From contig NC_073744.1 in NCBI RefSeq assembly GCF_029784135.1, forward strand, positions 17,579,441-17,643,440: a stretch of 64,000 bases of DNA. The letters are read 5' to 3'. How positions within the stretch are numbered: position 1 is the stretch's first letter; the number at the start of each line of letters is the position of its first letter. Below, in pieces: positions 10,432 through 21,882 of the stretch. The position numbers were made by a program, and so were the translations under genes. The stretch is from Toxorhynchites rutilus septentrionalis. Its lineage: Eukaryota > Arthropoda > Insecta > Diptera > Culicidae. The notes beneath the pieces were generated by a model, which searched no databases, was not told the origin of the DNA, and saw only the letters and a list, made by a program, of their open reading frames with translations.

Positions 10432-11298
10432 ATTTTTTGACGTTGGATTACGGCATTGCAAATATATGCAAGTCGGGGGTTGCTCCATGAAATTTCATAT
10501 CAATGACCGATCGTTTATTGTGAAAAATTTAGCAAAAGTGTAAGTGTAAATTTGTATATGGTAGCAGTTGTGCTAAGAATGACTTGATATATGAAACGAT
10601 TTATTTTAATTTCCTAAAATTAAAAACCAAGGTGTGTTCCCGCTCGAGAACTGTTTTTTGTGTTCATATTCACCCGAGGGAAGTTTATACGGCAAGAAAA
10701 ATTGAAAAAGTGAAGAAATATTCGAAAAAGTGATTTCCCATATCCTCTATATATAGTATTGGGTGTTGTTAGTCCAATTAAAATTGAATTGGGTTGAATA
10801 AACGCTTAGAAAGTAAAAATAATAAAAAAGAATACCTTTTCCATTTCAAATATGTTTTCTCTATATTTAAGTAACATGTTTTTACTGATGAGGAAAAATT
10901 ATAGTTGTGTTCGGTATTGGTAATTGTCTTATGTTACATTGGTGAGTTTTTTTTTATTTATTTCATACATACATATCACAGGAGGCATCTCGTCTAGGAT
11001 CACAGAGGGCGGTTTTCATCATATATCGTTCCACTTCGGTATCTTTTATCTGATACGCACCATCCAACGACTGTTTACCATCCTTCTGCCATCATCACTC
11101 GATAAACACTGGTGGAGTTAACATAAAATACCCAACAACCAAACAAAACGGCCCTTTTCAGGGCCACCATATCATTATCAAAGAGTTTAACGATGTAATT
11201 CTTCAAACATATCCAAAATCAACAGATAGTCTAACGGAATCCTACGTCAACTATGCGGTCGTGTCTCGGACACAACCCTCCTGTGACTTTTTCATTCT
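10432..11298 (+). repeat. Histone-derived repeat, copy B
   Basis: The start TTTTTTGACGTTGGATTACG at 10435 is a variant family terminus. The end (11239-11290) has CCTACGTCAAC, then TGCGGTCGTGTC, then ACACAACC, nearly as in copy C. The interior 10480-11100 differs from copies A and C and has no recognised ORF. The last 150 bp hold a canonical histone 3' stem-loop with a purine-rich downstream element. Confidence 0.65.
11150..11188 (+). promoter_or_regulatory. Canonical histone mRNA 3' stem-loop plus downstream element
   Basis: GGCCCTTTTCAGGGCC at 11150-11165 is a perfect 6-bp stem with a TTTC loop, followed by ACCA, the consensus bound by SLBP in replication-dependent histone mRNAs. Fourteen bases later CAAAGAGTTT (11179-11188) matches the purine-rich histone downstream element that recruits U7 snRNP. 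Spacing fits cleavage between the two. No histone coding region precedes it here. The same CAAAGAGTTT with flanks recurs at 23045 in copy C, where the hairpin is absent. Confidence 0.8.
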
Positions 11299-12432
11299 TT
11301 CTTTTTCTCTGCTACAGGAGAAGAAGAATGCTAAATTGCGAAAAACCCGAGGATACCATACGAAAGCATGAGCGTACTTTTGCGAGCCAAGAATGGAACG
11401 GATGTGACGAGAGTTGAATTTCAAGAGAATGGCTCATAACGAAAAAAAGTCGTACCAATAATAACAAAAACTAGCGTTGCTAAAAACTGGTCAGTAAGGT
11501 AAAGCTGTCAATTGTGAATGTTTGGATTCTTCCAAAACAGCATTGTTTTTCAGTAAATCTCACGCTTTGTTCATGGCGCTTGTTTACTAATTTTTTTTTT
11601 CCAAAATTGTCCATTGACCATAACTCTGCTTATTTATTTCGTCAGCCACTCCACTAGTTTCGCAAATGTCCCAAAGCGACGATGCTTTTTGCTATCGAGC
11701 AAAGTCATAAACGGTCAAAAACAGAACGAAGAAGAACCGATTGTAATCTGCGCGTTTTCTTCCCATGAATCTTGCCGATAGACTTCCTCTTCTCTATTTG
11801 CACCATTCCGGAACGCATCAAGTCGGTGCTCGGTGCGCTGCTGACAAAAAAAAATAACATTAACGCAGAGGCTGTTTGCTAGGGGAAAATATAGCAGAAA
11901 TAAAACGAACATATTTTAGCGGCATTTTTAACGATATGTGCGCACTTTCGTAGAACCAGAAATGCCAGTGAATCGCTAGTGAGCTGCGAGACGGGACAAG
12001 GGAGCAGGGAAAATTCACGAAATGATAAATTATTTTTAAAATGCGAAATTCCTTTCCTTCTCGGGCCAAACAATTACTTGCTTCAATGCGTCTTGCTCTG
12101 CTGTTTTCTGGTTTTCGTCCTGAGAATGAAGTATTTGTGCTGCAGCAGCTTATTATATATTTTTGTATTTATACCGCTTCTCACTTGTCGAGCCCCACCC
12201 CTGCGTGTTTCGCGTAATCATTGCACCGTCGAAATGTGTTCGCACCAAGTTTATGATCGATCCGTCTTCCCTCGCGTTTCTCCGGTCCGAGTGGGGCTTT
12301 TTGTTTCGCTTCCTGTTTTTAGTTATATTTTTCTTCGAACACCTAACGTGATTCGTGCCTTACCTATCCTAACAACAGGGCAGCAACACTGAAGCGTAAA
12401 ACGAAGATGACTTGCTGTGAACAACATTGGGT
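11299..12432. other. No recognisable gene
   Basis: Mostly AT-rich with short ORFs of no family character (for example 11979-12392). Nothing repetitive was spotted here. Confidence 0.5.
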
Positions 12433-12740
12433 GTGTTTTTTGACGTAGAACTACGTATTTCATTAAGGGTGCCAAATCAGAAAACAGGTCACGTTTTTAT
12501 GAAATAAAGTTAACGTTAATAGGTATTTTTGCCGCGAACGGATTTTAGCGATTTACATACCAAACGAATCGGAAATTCCCTAAGATTTGTTTGATATGCT
12601 ATACATTACAATCCCATAGTCTGTATATGGTTTAAATTAATGGAAATTGGAAACATTCCCATTTCCTCATACATTTGTTCTGTCCATTTGTGTACTTTCC
12701 CGAACAGAGCTGTCAATAACCAGAAACTTATCGACGAGCA
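12433..12740 (+). repeat. GTAGAACTACG-type repeat terminus, copy D
   Basis: It starts TTTTTTGACGTAGAACTACG and runs ~300 bp to CCCGAACAGAGCTGTCAATA. The same block is found at 62817-63083 with many shared stretches (AATCGGAAATTC, AAGATTTGTTTGATAT, TTTAAATTAATG). The terminus is a variant of GACGTAGGATTACG in the histone-derived family. Confidence 0.7.
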
Positions 12741-13037
12741 CCGAAGGGGAAATCGAAGGATTCAAAGTCTCCGTGAACAAAGGAAAAGTAGAAGAATGAA
12801 GGGGAATACTTGCCTAGAGTATAAACAGTGGATCTCGCTGAGGCAAACTTTAATTCGGCATCGGGCTGTTGAGCAATCCAGTTCACTTTGCTTTCGCTGC
12901 GCTCCGATCTAAGATTAGATCATACCAGTGGTAATCCAACTTGGATATCGTCGTTTAGTTTTTCTGTTCGTTTTTCGCGTTATTCGTATTGTGTTTTTCT
13001 TTCCGCGTCATAAATTGGACGTTTCGCGTAGTGTGTG

Positions 13038-13271
13038 ATGAGCAAGAAGAAGAGGAAGGCAGGCTCGAGCCCTGCAAAAAACGCACGCATTGCCAGGGGC
13101 AATAAAATTTCGAGGCAAGCGTCATCTAATGATGCATACGATGTTGGTGCAGTGACAAGCGCTCGCACTGAACCGAGCCTTCTTAAATGTGGCACCGCAT
13201 CGAACAACTGCGAAGTAGGCGATTTCGGCGCGTCGGTTTGCTCGATTTTCAATTTTCAATTTGTACCCCCA
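13038..13271 (+). CDS. Unrecognised Lys/Arg-rich ORF start
   Basis: The ORF opens with MSKKKRKAGSSPAKNAR (ATG at 13038) and is basic for its first ~30 residues, like the start of a LINE ORF1 or gag. At about 13272 it runs into an inverted family terminus of the histone-derived repeat, so the rest (to 13475) is probably not native. Upstream 12880-13030 holds pyrimidine-rich DNA that could be a LINE 5' UTR. I do not recognise the family. It may be a truncated element head captured between two repeat termini. Confidence 0.35.
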
Positions 13272-13309
13272 TATGTTCCCGAAAGACGTAATCCTACGTC
13301 AAAAATTAA
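13250..13309 (-). repeat. Inverted terminus of the histone-derived repeat
   Basis: Read on the minus strand this is TTTTGACGTAGGATTACGTC, then TTTCGGGAACATATGGGGGTACAAATTG, matching the left end of copy A (8888) and copy C (21236). Confidence 0.75.
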
Positions 13310-13485
13310 CGATTTGACAATTAAATTGGGTATGTTTTTTTCGATTTTACTAGCCACTCGTTTTCCCCCACAACGCAACGAACAATCTTTTTGTCTACAA
13401 TTCGGCGTTAGCTCACAATGTGAATATATGCGTATTATGAGTTATTCTCAATTTGCCGATAATAAGCATTTATAGGCATTTTTAT

Positions 13486-13751
13486 TGGTGCACCCGTGGC
13501 CGAGTGGTTAGCGTCTCACATTGGCATGTGTTCGGGTTCGATTCCCGTTCTGGCCGGGGGATTTTTCGTCAAAGATATTTCCTTCGACTTGCACTGTGGT
13601 CACGCGTATTCTAGAGCTTGCCCCTCGGAATACATTCAAGGCGTGTTATTTGGCTTAAGAAATCTCAACTATGTATTAATAAATGACGCTAGTTAATGCA
13701 TACGTTGAGACGGCGAAAGTTCCACGGGGAACGTTAACGCCATTCAAGAAG
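13486..13751 (+). mobile_element. tRNA-derived SINE (Feilai-like)
   Basis: The head is tRNA-like: an A box TGGCCGAGTGG at 13498 and a B box GGTTCGATTCC at 13535, the internal RNA polymerase III promoter. A ~150-bp body and the tail GCCATTCAAGAAG follow. A near-identical element lies at 21264-21540 on the minus strand. GGCATTT before (about 13475) and after (13751) suggests a target duplication of ~10 bp with mismatches. The last ~60 bp match the 3' end of the LINE at 33292-34133. The name Feilai is by analogy to the known Aedes SINE and is not proven. Confidence 0.8.
13498..13545 (+). promoter_or_regulatory. RNA polymerase III A and B boxes of the SINE
   Basis: A box TGGCCGAGTGG at 13498-13508 and B box GGTTCGATTCC at 13535-13545, with typical spacing. 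Confidence 0.75.
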
Positions 13752-15553
13752 GCATTTATCAGTTGTCAGAATCAATGGAGGGATAACCTAGGAATGATCT
13801 CGAAAATGATATTGGATGGTTTCACTCTATACTCCCTGAAAATTTGACGAGCCAGGCCCAAAAGGTTAATCGTTGATAGAGATTTTGTTAGGTTGAAAAA
13901 TAAGGTGTTGGAATTACTCAAATTTTTATGTTTCTTAACGATTTTCCTTAAATGGGAATTATGATGATGGTTTGACTACCTCTGATCATGGTTTGCCCAA
14001 AAAATGATCATGGTTTGTCCGGTTTTAGAAATCACCATTTTTGAATGAAAACATCCGAATTCTCAAGTAGATTTATCAAGATGCATTTATCATTGCTTGA
14101 GTTTACTGTCATCATATTGATCCATTCATAATTTAGGCTTTCTTCAGAATATTGCCTTTTCTTGGACATTTTAAACACTCAACACAGAGAAACTTTATTT
14201 CTGCTATGCGCGACGGACACAATAAACAAACTGCAGCGCGTCAAGCGGTTGCCATAGGAATCATGTGGACAAAATAACATTATTGAATTGGACAAATCAT
14301 GATCAGCATTGAGTTTATCAAAATGTGTTAATTTATTGGTTTAGCTATGTTAATCTGATACAAATTGTGTGCAAGCATGATGTTTACAATATTTGTTAGT
14401 GTTATAATCCAGAAAAGGTCTGAATACGTGCCAAATAATCAACTGGTGATCGATGAAAAGTTAGCTCGAATGAGGGGCGCATTGACACACATAGAAGGTG
14501 TATTTTATAATCCTTTAAATCTCGTGATTCCGTAAAAATATACTATAAAACTACTATAGTATCATGAAAAAAACAATTTTATTTATGTTTTGAAACATAC
14601 GAATACCTTATTTGACACAGGAGCGCTGTAAAAGTGTAACGAGTTTTGTACAAGTGGTAAAAAAATCGTGGGCGAAAACAGTGTCTAGTAATGATTTATT
14701 TCGCGTTTTCTCAGGAGCCATTATTGAGAGAAAACTTGCAACTTGCTATGTATATGTGGGCCTTGCGATATTTCAATGTCGCTGCTGGAGGAGGTCGTTT
14801 GGTCGTCGAGGGTAATTTTACATACTCGATGGAAGGAAATGCAACGTGCTGATATGAAGATTTTAGGCACGGTTGGCTATCAACGACTGAATCTATTCGT
14901 TGATACTATTCGAGATACCGGGTTTTATTCGTTTTCGATGAAAGGTTTTCGGTTAATATGTTAATTTATTATCAGTAACGACTACAAAAATCGAGTGACG
15001 ATTAGGTTCAGCGTTATGGTCAAATTTTTCAGTATAACTAATAAAAGCAATATTCTTATTGTTAGCGCAATTTGTCACACTTTTGCCGTCCACTTTTGAA
15101 TGGTTCTGGTGTAAAGATTAAGGAGATCTTTTAGTAATGATTATATACGGCTCCGGACTATGTCACCTGACCATGCAAACAACATTTCATAATAATTTTC
15201 ATTCAATGTTTTAAAATTTACAACTGCCTTTGAGTATGCTAATCCCAATGAAGGTACTTTTGTTCGATTCTGTATTGTGTATCAACGGAATAAATAAACG
15301 GTTCCTGAATTGAAAACTGATTTACAAAGCTCCACTCTATCATTACGTATTCGTTTTTTTTTATAAACTACAAAATAATCCGAGAAAAAATAGCACTCAA
15401 AGTATAGTTGAAAAACACACGGTTTGTTTACTTTTTCCTCATAAAATCCGCTAGACGACGACACCATACCTTCTATATCGCGAATTGATTGTCATAAACT
15501 TCAATTCCATGCAACTTGATCACGAGCTCTCGGTTGGTTTTGCATTTCGATTC
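13752..15553. other. Mostly unassigned, with a GATCATGGTTTGTCC repeat
   Basis: GATCATGGTTTG occurs at 13989 and 14009, and its inverted form (CAAATCATGATC) near 14294. The block GAGGGGCGCATTGACAC at 14472 occurs inverted at 39692, and GATCATGGTTTGTCC recurs at 38807, so a dispersed element is likely. No ORF has a recognised domain. Confidence 0.45.
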
Positions 15554-15561
15554 CCTGCAGC

Positions 15562-16925
15562 CAGAGTTGCCAATAATATTTTTCAAAAAACTGGAAGATG
15601 GCTCCTAAAAAAACTGGAAGAAAACTGGATCCTGAAAAATCGTTTTATTTTGAGAAGTTCTGCTTTGAGTTATTCAAAACATATTTTTTTATCTATTCCA
15701 GTGCTTGAGAAATAGACCTTACTTCGAAGCTTCGTGTAATATTTACATGTAGTTCATGAATAGCGAAATGAACCATTAATTAACCATTCGAACAGATCAA
15801 AATAACGTTTCCAACCACTCGAACATTACTGTGGAACAATATTCGAGGAATTCCTATTGGTTTCAGAGGATTTCTCTCGGTAATCTTCTCAGGTTACCTG
15901 AAGATAACTCTCCTCCGTCGCGATTTAATTTCTATAAAGCTAGAACATATCTCCGGGATGATTGTTTTAAGAGGAGTCCTCTAGGCTTTTCAGAAAGATA
16001 ACTATGTCCCTTCCAGATGGAAATTCAATATAGTTGAATTGATTTTAGAGAAGTTCTCTCGGATACCTTCTCAGGCTTGAATTGTGAGAAGCTCTTTTGG
16101 ATTGGATGGAATGGATTTCGATTGAGGAATATACAGCCGGTCTAATTAATTTTACAGGTTTTCCTTTTTAGGTTACCTAAAAATAATCTTTGCCGCATGT
16201 TGTGACACATGAGATTTTCGGATTTTCATTTCGTTGAAGGGTCGATTGATGTAAACGGATGTAAACGGAAGCGAGATTACTTGGGTTTAATATTCATATC
16301 AATCAAAGTCAATGGAGCACATTGATCCTATGATCTTCTAAACTTCAGAATGAATTGGAGGACCTATAACATATAATGCTTATATGAACTCAAAGTCAGC
16401 ATAGCACGCGGGCTCTATGAACCATTTAGGGTTAGATTTCTTGCTATGAACATTGCACCAGTCGTTGTTGAAATGGTAGATCAATTGGTCTGAACTTCAG
16501 CATGTTTTGGAGGACCTAGAACATATAATATGTATATAAACCTAGAACGTTGCTGCTTGGGTAGACACCAAACGCTCTGCGCACTAATCGTATTGAATTC
16601 GGAAGTGTAAGGAGGAGGAAAATAACACGGAGAGTGTGTAAGAAAAGAAATATCGATCCAAGGCAAATACCCCTTCGATCGATCGAACGAATAATGTCAA
16701 AAAACGAAATTGGTTAAGGAATAGAAAGGGTGAGGAAGGGATAATATTTATAGATTGTGAATTTATTTCACATAAAATTGGTGAAACTGAAGCACAATAT
16801 AAAAAACCTGGATAAAACTGGACAATATTTGAAAAAACTGGAATATTTCAAGGTTTAACTGTTTGACTGGATCGAAGGAAAAAAACTGGAAAAATCCAGT
16901 TTAAACTGGAACATTGGCAACGCTG
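15562..16925. mobile_element. Non-autonomous hAT element (ACTGGA-type)
   Basis: Termini are CAGAGTTGCCAATAAT on the left and CAGCGTTGCCAATGTT read inward from the right. CCTGCAGC at 15554-15561 and 16926-16933 is a perfect 8-bp duplication. Inside each end lie repeats of an AAAACTGGA-like motif (15593-15640 and 16805-16910). There is no transposase ORF. The plan matches the hAT insert at 962-1989, with a different subterminal word. Confidence 0.9.
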
Positions 16926-18802
16926 CCTGCAGCAGTGTTTTCGGCAACCCTGACCCAGCTCATTCACCGTTGCTCTCCCAATTCATTCGGTTGTCTCTCT
17001 TCCTGAACGGTACATTGCGTTTCATTCTCGAAAATTCTTCAATTGTGTCGTGCGGTCATTGAAACACGCGTTTGGTAGATGTTCGTTCGATTAAAAATGA
17101 TTTGCCTGTGAAAATCATGAATTGAATGTGAAAGAAATTGATCATCGTTAATTAAAGAAAAGTTTAATTAAAGCTAAAGCTAATAGAAAAAGTGGCGTTT
17201 CTTGGTTCTGTGATTTTTTGTGAATCGTTTTTTCGTGTTCAATGAGCATTGTGTTTCATTCCCAATTATGGCGCGGCCATCTTACCGTTGGAAGTGATTT
17301 GTTCTTTTCGTAGAATCTTGTAATGTTGAATGTGAAAGAAATTGACCAACGTGTATTGTAGTGAGAAATATTGAGAAATATGAAAATTTTTCTAGCTCAA
17401 AAAGTGTGCCTATTTATGTAAGCAAAATTGGTGATAGAATGAGAAGCAATTGTTTGGGTTGAAAACGTTCGAGAAAAGTGTGGGGTCCAATGCAATGGTA
17501 ACTATGGTAAGTACACATCCATAATTATCATAAGAAAAGCAATATGAATCGGCACATCTTTTATTACTCTGTGCTCCAGCGCACACTGTTTTCATAACCT
17601 GGAAAGCACACACTCCGAATGGTCACTTGCCTACAGCAGAAGGGAGTAGCGACGGGAGGACCATATTTAGTCTTGAACTGTACGACGTCGTATTTCACTG
17701 CTCCCGGTTTTATCCATGGTCAACCATCATATCTTGACCAAAACCCGAAAGAAGACTCCTCTGCTCCGTCTCCCACATTCGTGCGGTGCCCATATGAATA
17801 TCCACATTTTCGTCGTACAATCATCATCATCGTCATCGTCGTCGTCGTCGTTATTGTCGTAAAACCGGCATAAACGAAACAAAACACCAAACCCAGAACC
17901 AGGAACCGGTCGAGGGGGTGAGGCGGGGAGCGGTGGGGCACTGCATGCAACTGAATGAGCCGTAATGGACAACCACAAAAACCGACCGTTTGCGAGTGTG
18001 CAGCGAAAGAAGGAGGAAACACAATCAAGCAAGCGGAGGGGTCGTTGACCAATGTGCGTGTGGTGTTTTTTTTTTGTGGTAGGCCCTGGTTTCGGTTTTT
18101 TTTTTCGGGGGGGAATATTTTGGGATTTCATTGCCAATGCGCCACAATTGGTGAAATAATCCTACACTGAAACAAATTTGAGCGAGTGTTTTTTTTCGCA
18201 AAAAAAAACTGCTCTGCAAACTTGCAACAGTGATGGTACTTTTAAACCGACAAAAGCGGATTAAATTTACAATCATAAGAATTTTTGCTTCATATTTCCA
18301 CCCGCTTCGTTCGCAATCGGCGAACAGATCAAACCGCTCAGAAGAATCTCAGGAGTTGCCCCCCGTCAAGGGAGCAGATGTGTTCATTTATCTAGTTTTC
18401 AGTTCCCGTCGTTCCGAGAACTTATTCGTTTCTGGACGCCAGATGAGCGGATTAAGCGGACTTATAGAACTTCGGATGGTTGTTACCTAAAAAAAAGTTG
18501 ATGGGTCTGACACCAAGGGCACGGACGGGATCTTGACATAGGACTGTGATTGTGTGTAGTAATTGCATTTGAGTTGAGTTTTTTCATTGTTCAAAATCTG
18601 TATTTTTTCTCTTTTGATACCTCAAATGGATTTCCTGTATGAAGTTGTATCCTTTCAACGGGTTAGATGAGATAACGTGGTCGAATCCGGAACCACATTC
18701 TGTTCAAAAATGTACACAACAATACCATTAAAGCCATTACTAGCCTTTTCGTCTGTTTTTTCAATCATGCAGAAAAAGACAAGAAATCGTCATTTATCAT
18801 GT
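16926..18802. other. No gene; CGT/CAT microsatellite
   Basis: Less AT-rich DNA. A trinucleotide run (ATC then GTC) lies at about 17820-17865, with T and G runs at 18065-18110. ORFs across it are low-complexity. ATG/GTAAGTA at 17510 resembles a splice donor, but no exon could be supported. Confidence 0.5.
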
Positions 18803-18806
18803 TTAA

Positions 18807-20502
18807 CACTCGAACTACCAACCGGTCAAAATGACCGGTTATATAATTTGTTCGCAAGATTTTGTAGTGAATTATACTTTTATAATTTTTAATCCTATGA
18901 GGAGTTCGGCTCCTTTAAACCTATGTAACTGAGCCTGTAAAAATAAACGATTTAAATAAAAAAAAATCATATGATGACTTCTTCTAAATTCATGTATTGA
19001 ACAAATTTATTAATTATTTTGTTTTCCCACTTCCCGTTTTTCTGATATACATATATGTTTATCTATATGACCGGTAGTGATTTTTAATGGTTCTAATGCC
19101 AAAGGAACAACTTAGGAACAACTTCAATCTGCCACTATGGTGTTATTCAATCAAGATTTCCGGAACAATTAATGCTTCTAAATCACAAATTAGAATTTTG
19201 TAATATATTGTGATGCAATTTGCACACAGTAGAAATGGCTACGGTTGAAATTAGTGCAGTATAAATACTTACAATATTGTTGACAATGGGGTTGCTTTTT
19301 TAAAAAAATTACAGTTATTGTAATTTTCAGTGCATGTAAGTTGTGAATATTTTTCTTATATTGAGGGGAACAAAATAACAATATTTTAAATATGTATTAT
19401 TATCTAGTTATAAACTTTACCCCAAGAATTTCGAGACATATCTAAACTTTTAGAGGGCGAGACATATTCAAGAGAAGACGTTTTCGATATCGATCAGGGT
19501 GTTTTTGAAATTGAATCCTGATTTTTTTTATCCCATTTGTTTTATTTTAGGCTCATTAGCATTTTTAGCCGTAACAGAGCCGAATTTTAATCGTGTACAT
19601 GTCACATGTTTATCATATCTATAAATAGCACATTACACAGTTGCCATTTTTCGGCGTAAGAATATTGCTTCAATACCATTACACATGGTACATTATACAA
19701 TAGCCATTTAGGCGTAAAATTATTCCATCTCTAATTTACTCTAAACATTGATCGATCGGCTAGAAAAAAGCCGCCGAATGTAACAATATGAAACGTTCAC
19801 AGAAGCTCAGGATATACAATATGGAAAAAACTTACCTGCTAACGCTAAAATCTACTGAAATATTAGCAAAATTACAGAAAACACTATGAAAAAACGCGTT
19901 TTTAATCCTTTTTTTCAAATCGACGAAATAAAAACGACGAAATTAAAGCAACAAATTAACTTATTGGAATTATTGGAAATTATTGGAGCTTACAAAACCA
20001 TCTTTTTGTTTACTGTGCGATCATTATTAATCGAATTATTCGTCATCAAAGCCGAAGGACCATTTTCTTTATTCAAACAGAAAAATCTCTGTTTGGAAAG
20101 GTCTTACAGGAACGTTCTAGCAATCAAATGAAAGCTGTTTGATAAGGTTAATATGATTTGATATTGAGTTGGTTAGCAAAAAATTGTGTTAGTCCACAAA
20201 AAGTTTGAAAAACCAGAAAGTGATCGATTTTTTATTTATTCCCGATATTTTTGTCCACTACATCTAAATACACACAGATAAACATGTGTTGTCGAGTGCA
20301 TATATAAATAAAAATACCAATTAAAGTGCTATATATTATGCAAATAGATGTATTTATCATGTACTCGCAATATAAGAATGAAATTTATTTCATTTTTCGT
20401 AAAACTTTTTAAAATTTTTATATTTTGACAACTAAACATCCTTCGGTCAAAATGACCGGTTTGGTAGAAATAGGTATACAACAAATGCCGGTAGTTCTAG
20501 TG
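18807..20502. mobile_element. piggyBac-like non-autonomous element
   Basis: TTAA flanks both ends (18803-18806 and 20503-20506), as required for piggyBac. Terminal inverted repeats are CACTCGAACTACC on the left and CACTAGAACTACC from the right. Next to the left end is the palindrome ACCGGTCAAAATGACCGGT at 18821, and near the right end GGTCAAAATGACCGG at 20445. The ORF at 19886-20131 has no transposase motif. The interior holds a degenerate direct repeat (about 19600-19730). Confidence 0.82.
20011..20215 (+). repeat. Arm 1 of a ~200-bp imperfect inverted repeat
   Basis: It pairs with 20800-21005 on the opposite strand. Shared landmarks are CATCAAAG-CGAAGG, CAAATGAAAGCTG and TTAGCAAAAAA-TGTGTTAGTC. 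Arm 1 is inside the piggyBac-like element; arm 2 is outside it. Confidence 0.7.
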
Positions 20503-20799
20503 TTAAACATAAGTCTAAATAATTAAGATCTACATAAATATAAGCCTAAGTCAAATAAATCTATGACTACAGAAAAACATTATAAACTCGACAAAAAAAA
20601 AATAGAGAAACAGAGTTCGAAGTCGGAAATTTGAAGTGATTTTTGACATACTGTAACTTCGTGAAAAATCAACGCATATCGATGGAATGCGCATCATTTT
20701 GCAGCTACAACTTTCAGGTATTAGATTATATGTAACGTACATACTTTTATCTTGGTGTGTGTAGGTAAAGTGGGCAAAAATATCGGGAAGAAATGGAAA

Positions 20800-21005
20800 A
20801 TCGATTTTTCTTTGTTTTTACAAGAATATTCTAGACTAACACATTTTTTTTGCTAAACAACTCAACAAATCCAAATAACTTTATCAACCAGCTTTCATTT
20901 GGTTCCAAGAACGCTCCGGACCTTCCCACACAGAGATATTTCAGTTTGAATGAAGAATTACCCCTTCGTCTTTGATGATGAATAATTCAATAATCAACCA
21001 TCGCA
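20800..21005 (-). repeat. Arm 2 of a ~200-bp imperfect inverted repeat
   Basis: Reverse complement of arm 1 (20011-20215) with substitutions and small indels. It lies about 300 bp beyond the right TTAA of the piggyBac-like element. Confidence 0.7.
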
Positions 21006-21258
21006 CCGCAAATCGAAAGGCAGGGTATTTATTACTTTAACAAAAAAAAAATCTAAATTTTTTGCATCGATTTCAAAAAAGTGTCAAAAACAGGACTTTT
21101 ATGGTGCTTTACAAAATTCACTGTGATTCTGCAAATATCGCAGTGAGTTCTAATGTTTGCCGGCAAATTTTCAGCCTAGTGTACTCCCTAAACATCTGTG
21201 AACGTTTCATATTTATGTGTTCAGTCGTTTTTTTTGACGTAGGATTACGTCTTTCGGG

Positions 21259-21263
21259 AACAT
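21259..21263. repeat. SINE target duplication AACAT, left copy
   Basis: AACAT precedes the SINE and recurs at 21541-21545. Copy A has a single uninterrupted GGGAACATATTGG, which shows the pre-insertion state. Confidence 0.7.
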
Positions 21264-21540
21264 CTTCTTCTTCTTCTTCAATGGCACTAACGTTCCTAGA
21301 GGAATTTCGCCGTCTCAACGTAGTATTACTTTCGTCATTTTTATTAGTACTTAGTTGAGATTTCTATGCCAAATAACACGCCTTGCAATGCATTCTGAGT
21401 GGCAAGCTCTAGAATACGCGTGATCACAGTGCAAGTCGGAGGAAATTTCTTTGACGAAAAATTCCCCCGACCAGAACGGGAATTGAACCCGAACACCCGG
21501 CATGTTAGTTATGACGCTAACCACTCGGCCACGGGAGCAC
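21264..21540 (-). mobile_element. tRNA-derived SINE inserted in copy C
   Basis: Minus-strand copy of the 13486 SINE. It has a tRNA-like head (B box GGTTCAATTCC, A box TGGCCGAGTGG), the same body, and a (GAA)n tail at its plus-strand left end. It is flanked by AACAT. Being inside copy C, it is younger than that repeat. Confidence 0.85.
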
Positions 21541-21770
21541 AACATATTGGGGTACAAATGGAACGAAAATCGATCACGTCGTGAAAAATGTCCAATTTCA
21601 AACGCTTATTACTCATTCATTTCATGATGGATTGGTGAGATTTTTGCATCAAACGATTACGGCACTCCATAACAATTTTTCACATTGAATAAAATAGTAT
21701 TTATCATGTAACTAACTATCGAACAAATGAAAAATCTCAACCCCTATCCAAACAGAGATACCCAGTCCTG

Positions 21771-21882
21771 ATTGGTCGAAATTGACGTCATTTATTTTCG
21801 CGTCCGATTCGTTCGTTCACCGGCAAGCTGCATGGAAATCGAGTAGGAGGCGCCTACTTCACACATACCAAATGGTATAAAA
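21771..21882 (+). promoter_or_regulatory. CCAAT and TATA boxes, unit 1 of copy C
   Basis: CTGATTGGTCG (21769) and TATAAAA (21876) in the arrangement also seen in copy A. A leader with GACGTGGAACGGACAAC follows. Confidence 0.5.

Noticed and set aside
13498..13570. A functional tRNA gene
   Set aside because: A and B boxes are present, but the acceptor and anticodon arms do not close and the sequence continues into a SINE body with a second copy at 21264-21540.
17720..18137. Asp-rich or Val-rich proteins across the CAT/CGT run
   Set aside because: Overlapping ORFs in several frames over a trinucleotide repeat, with no homology.
19886..20131. piggyBac transposase fragment
   Set aside because: No DDD-domain or CRD cysteine motif; one end overlaps the inverted repeat arm.
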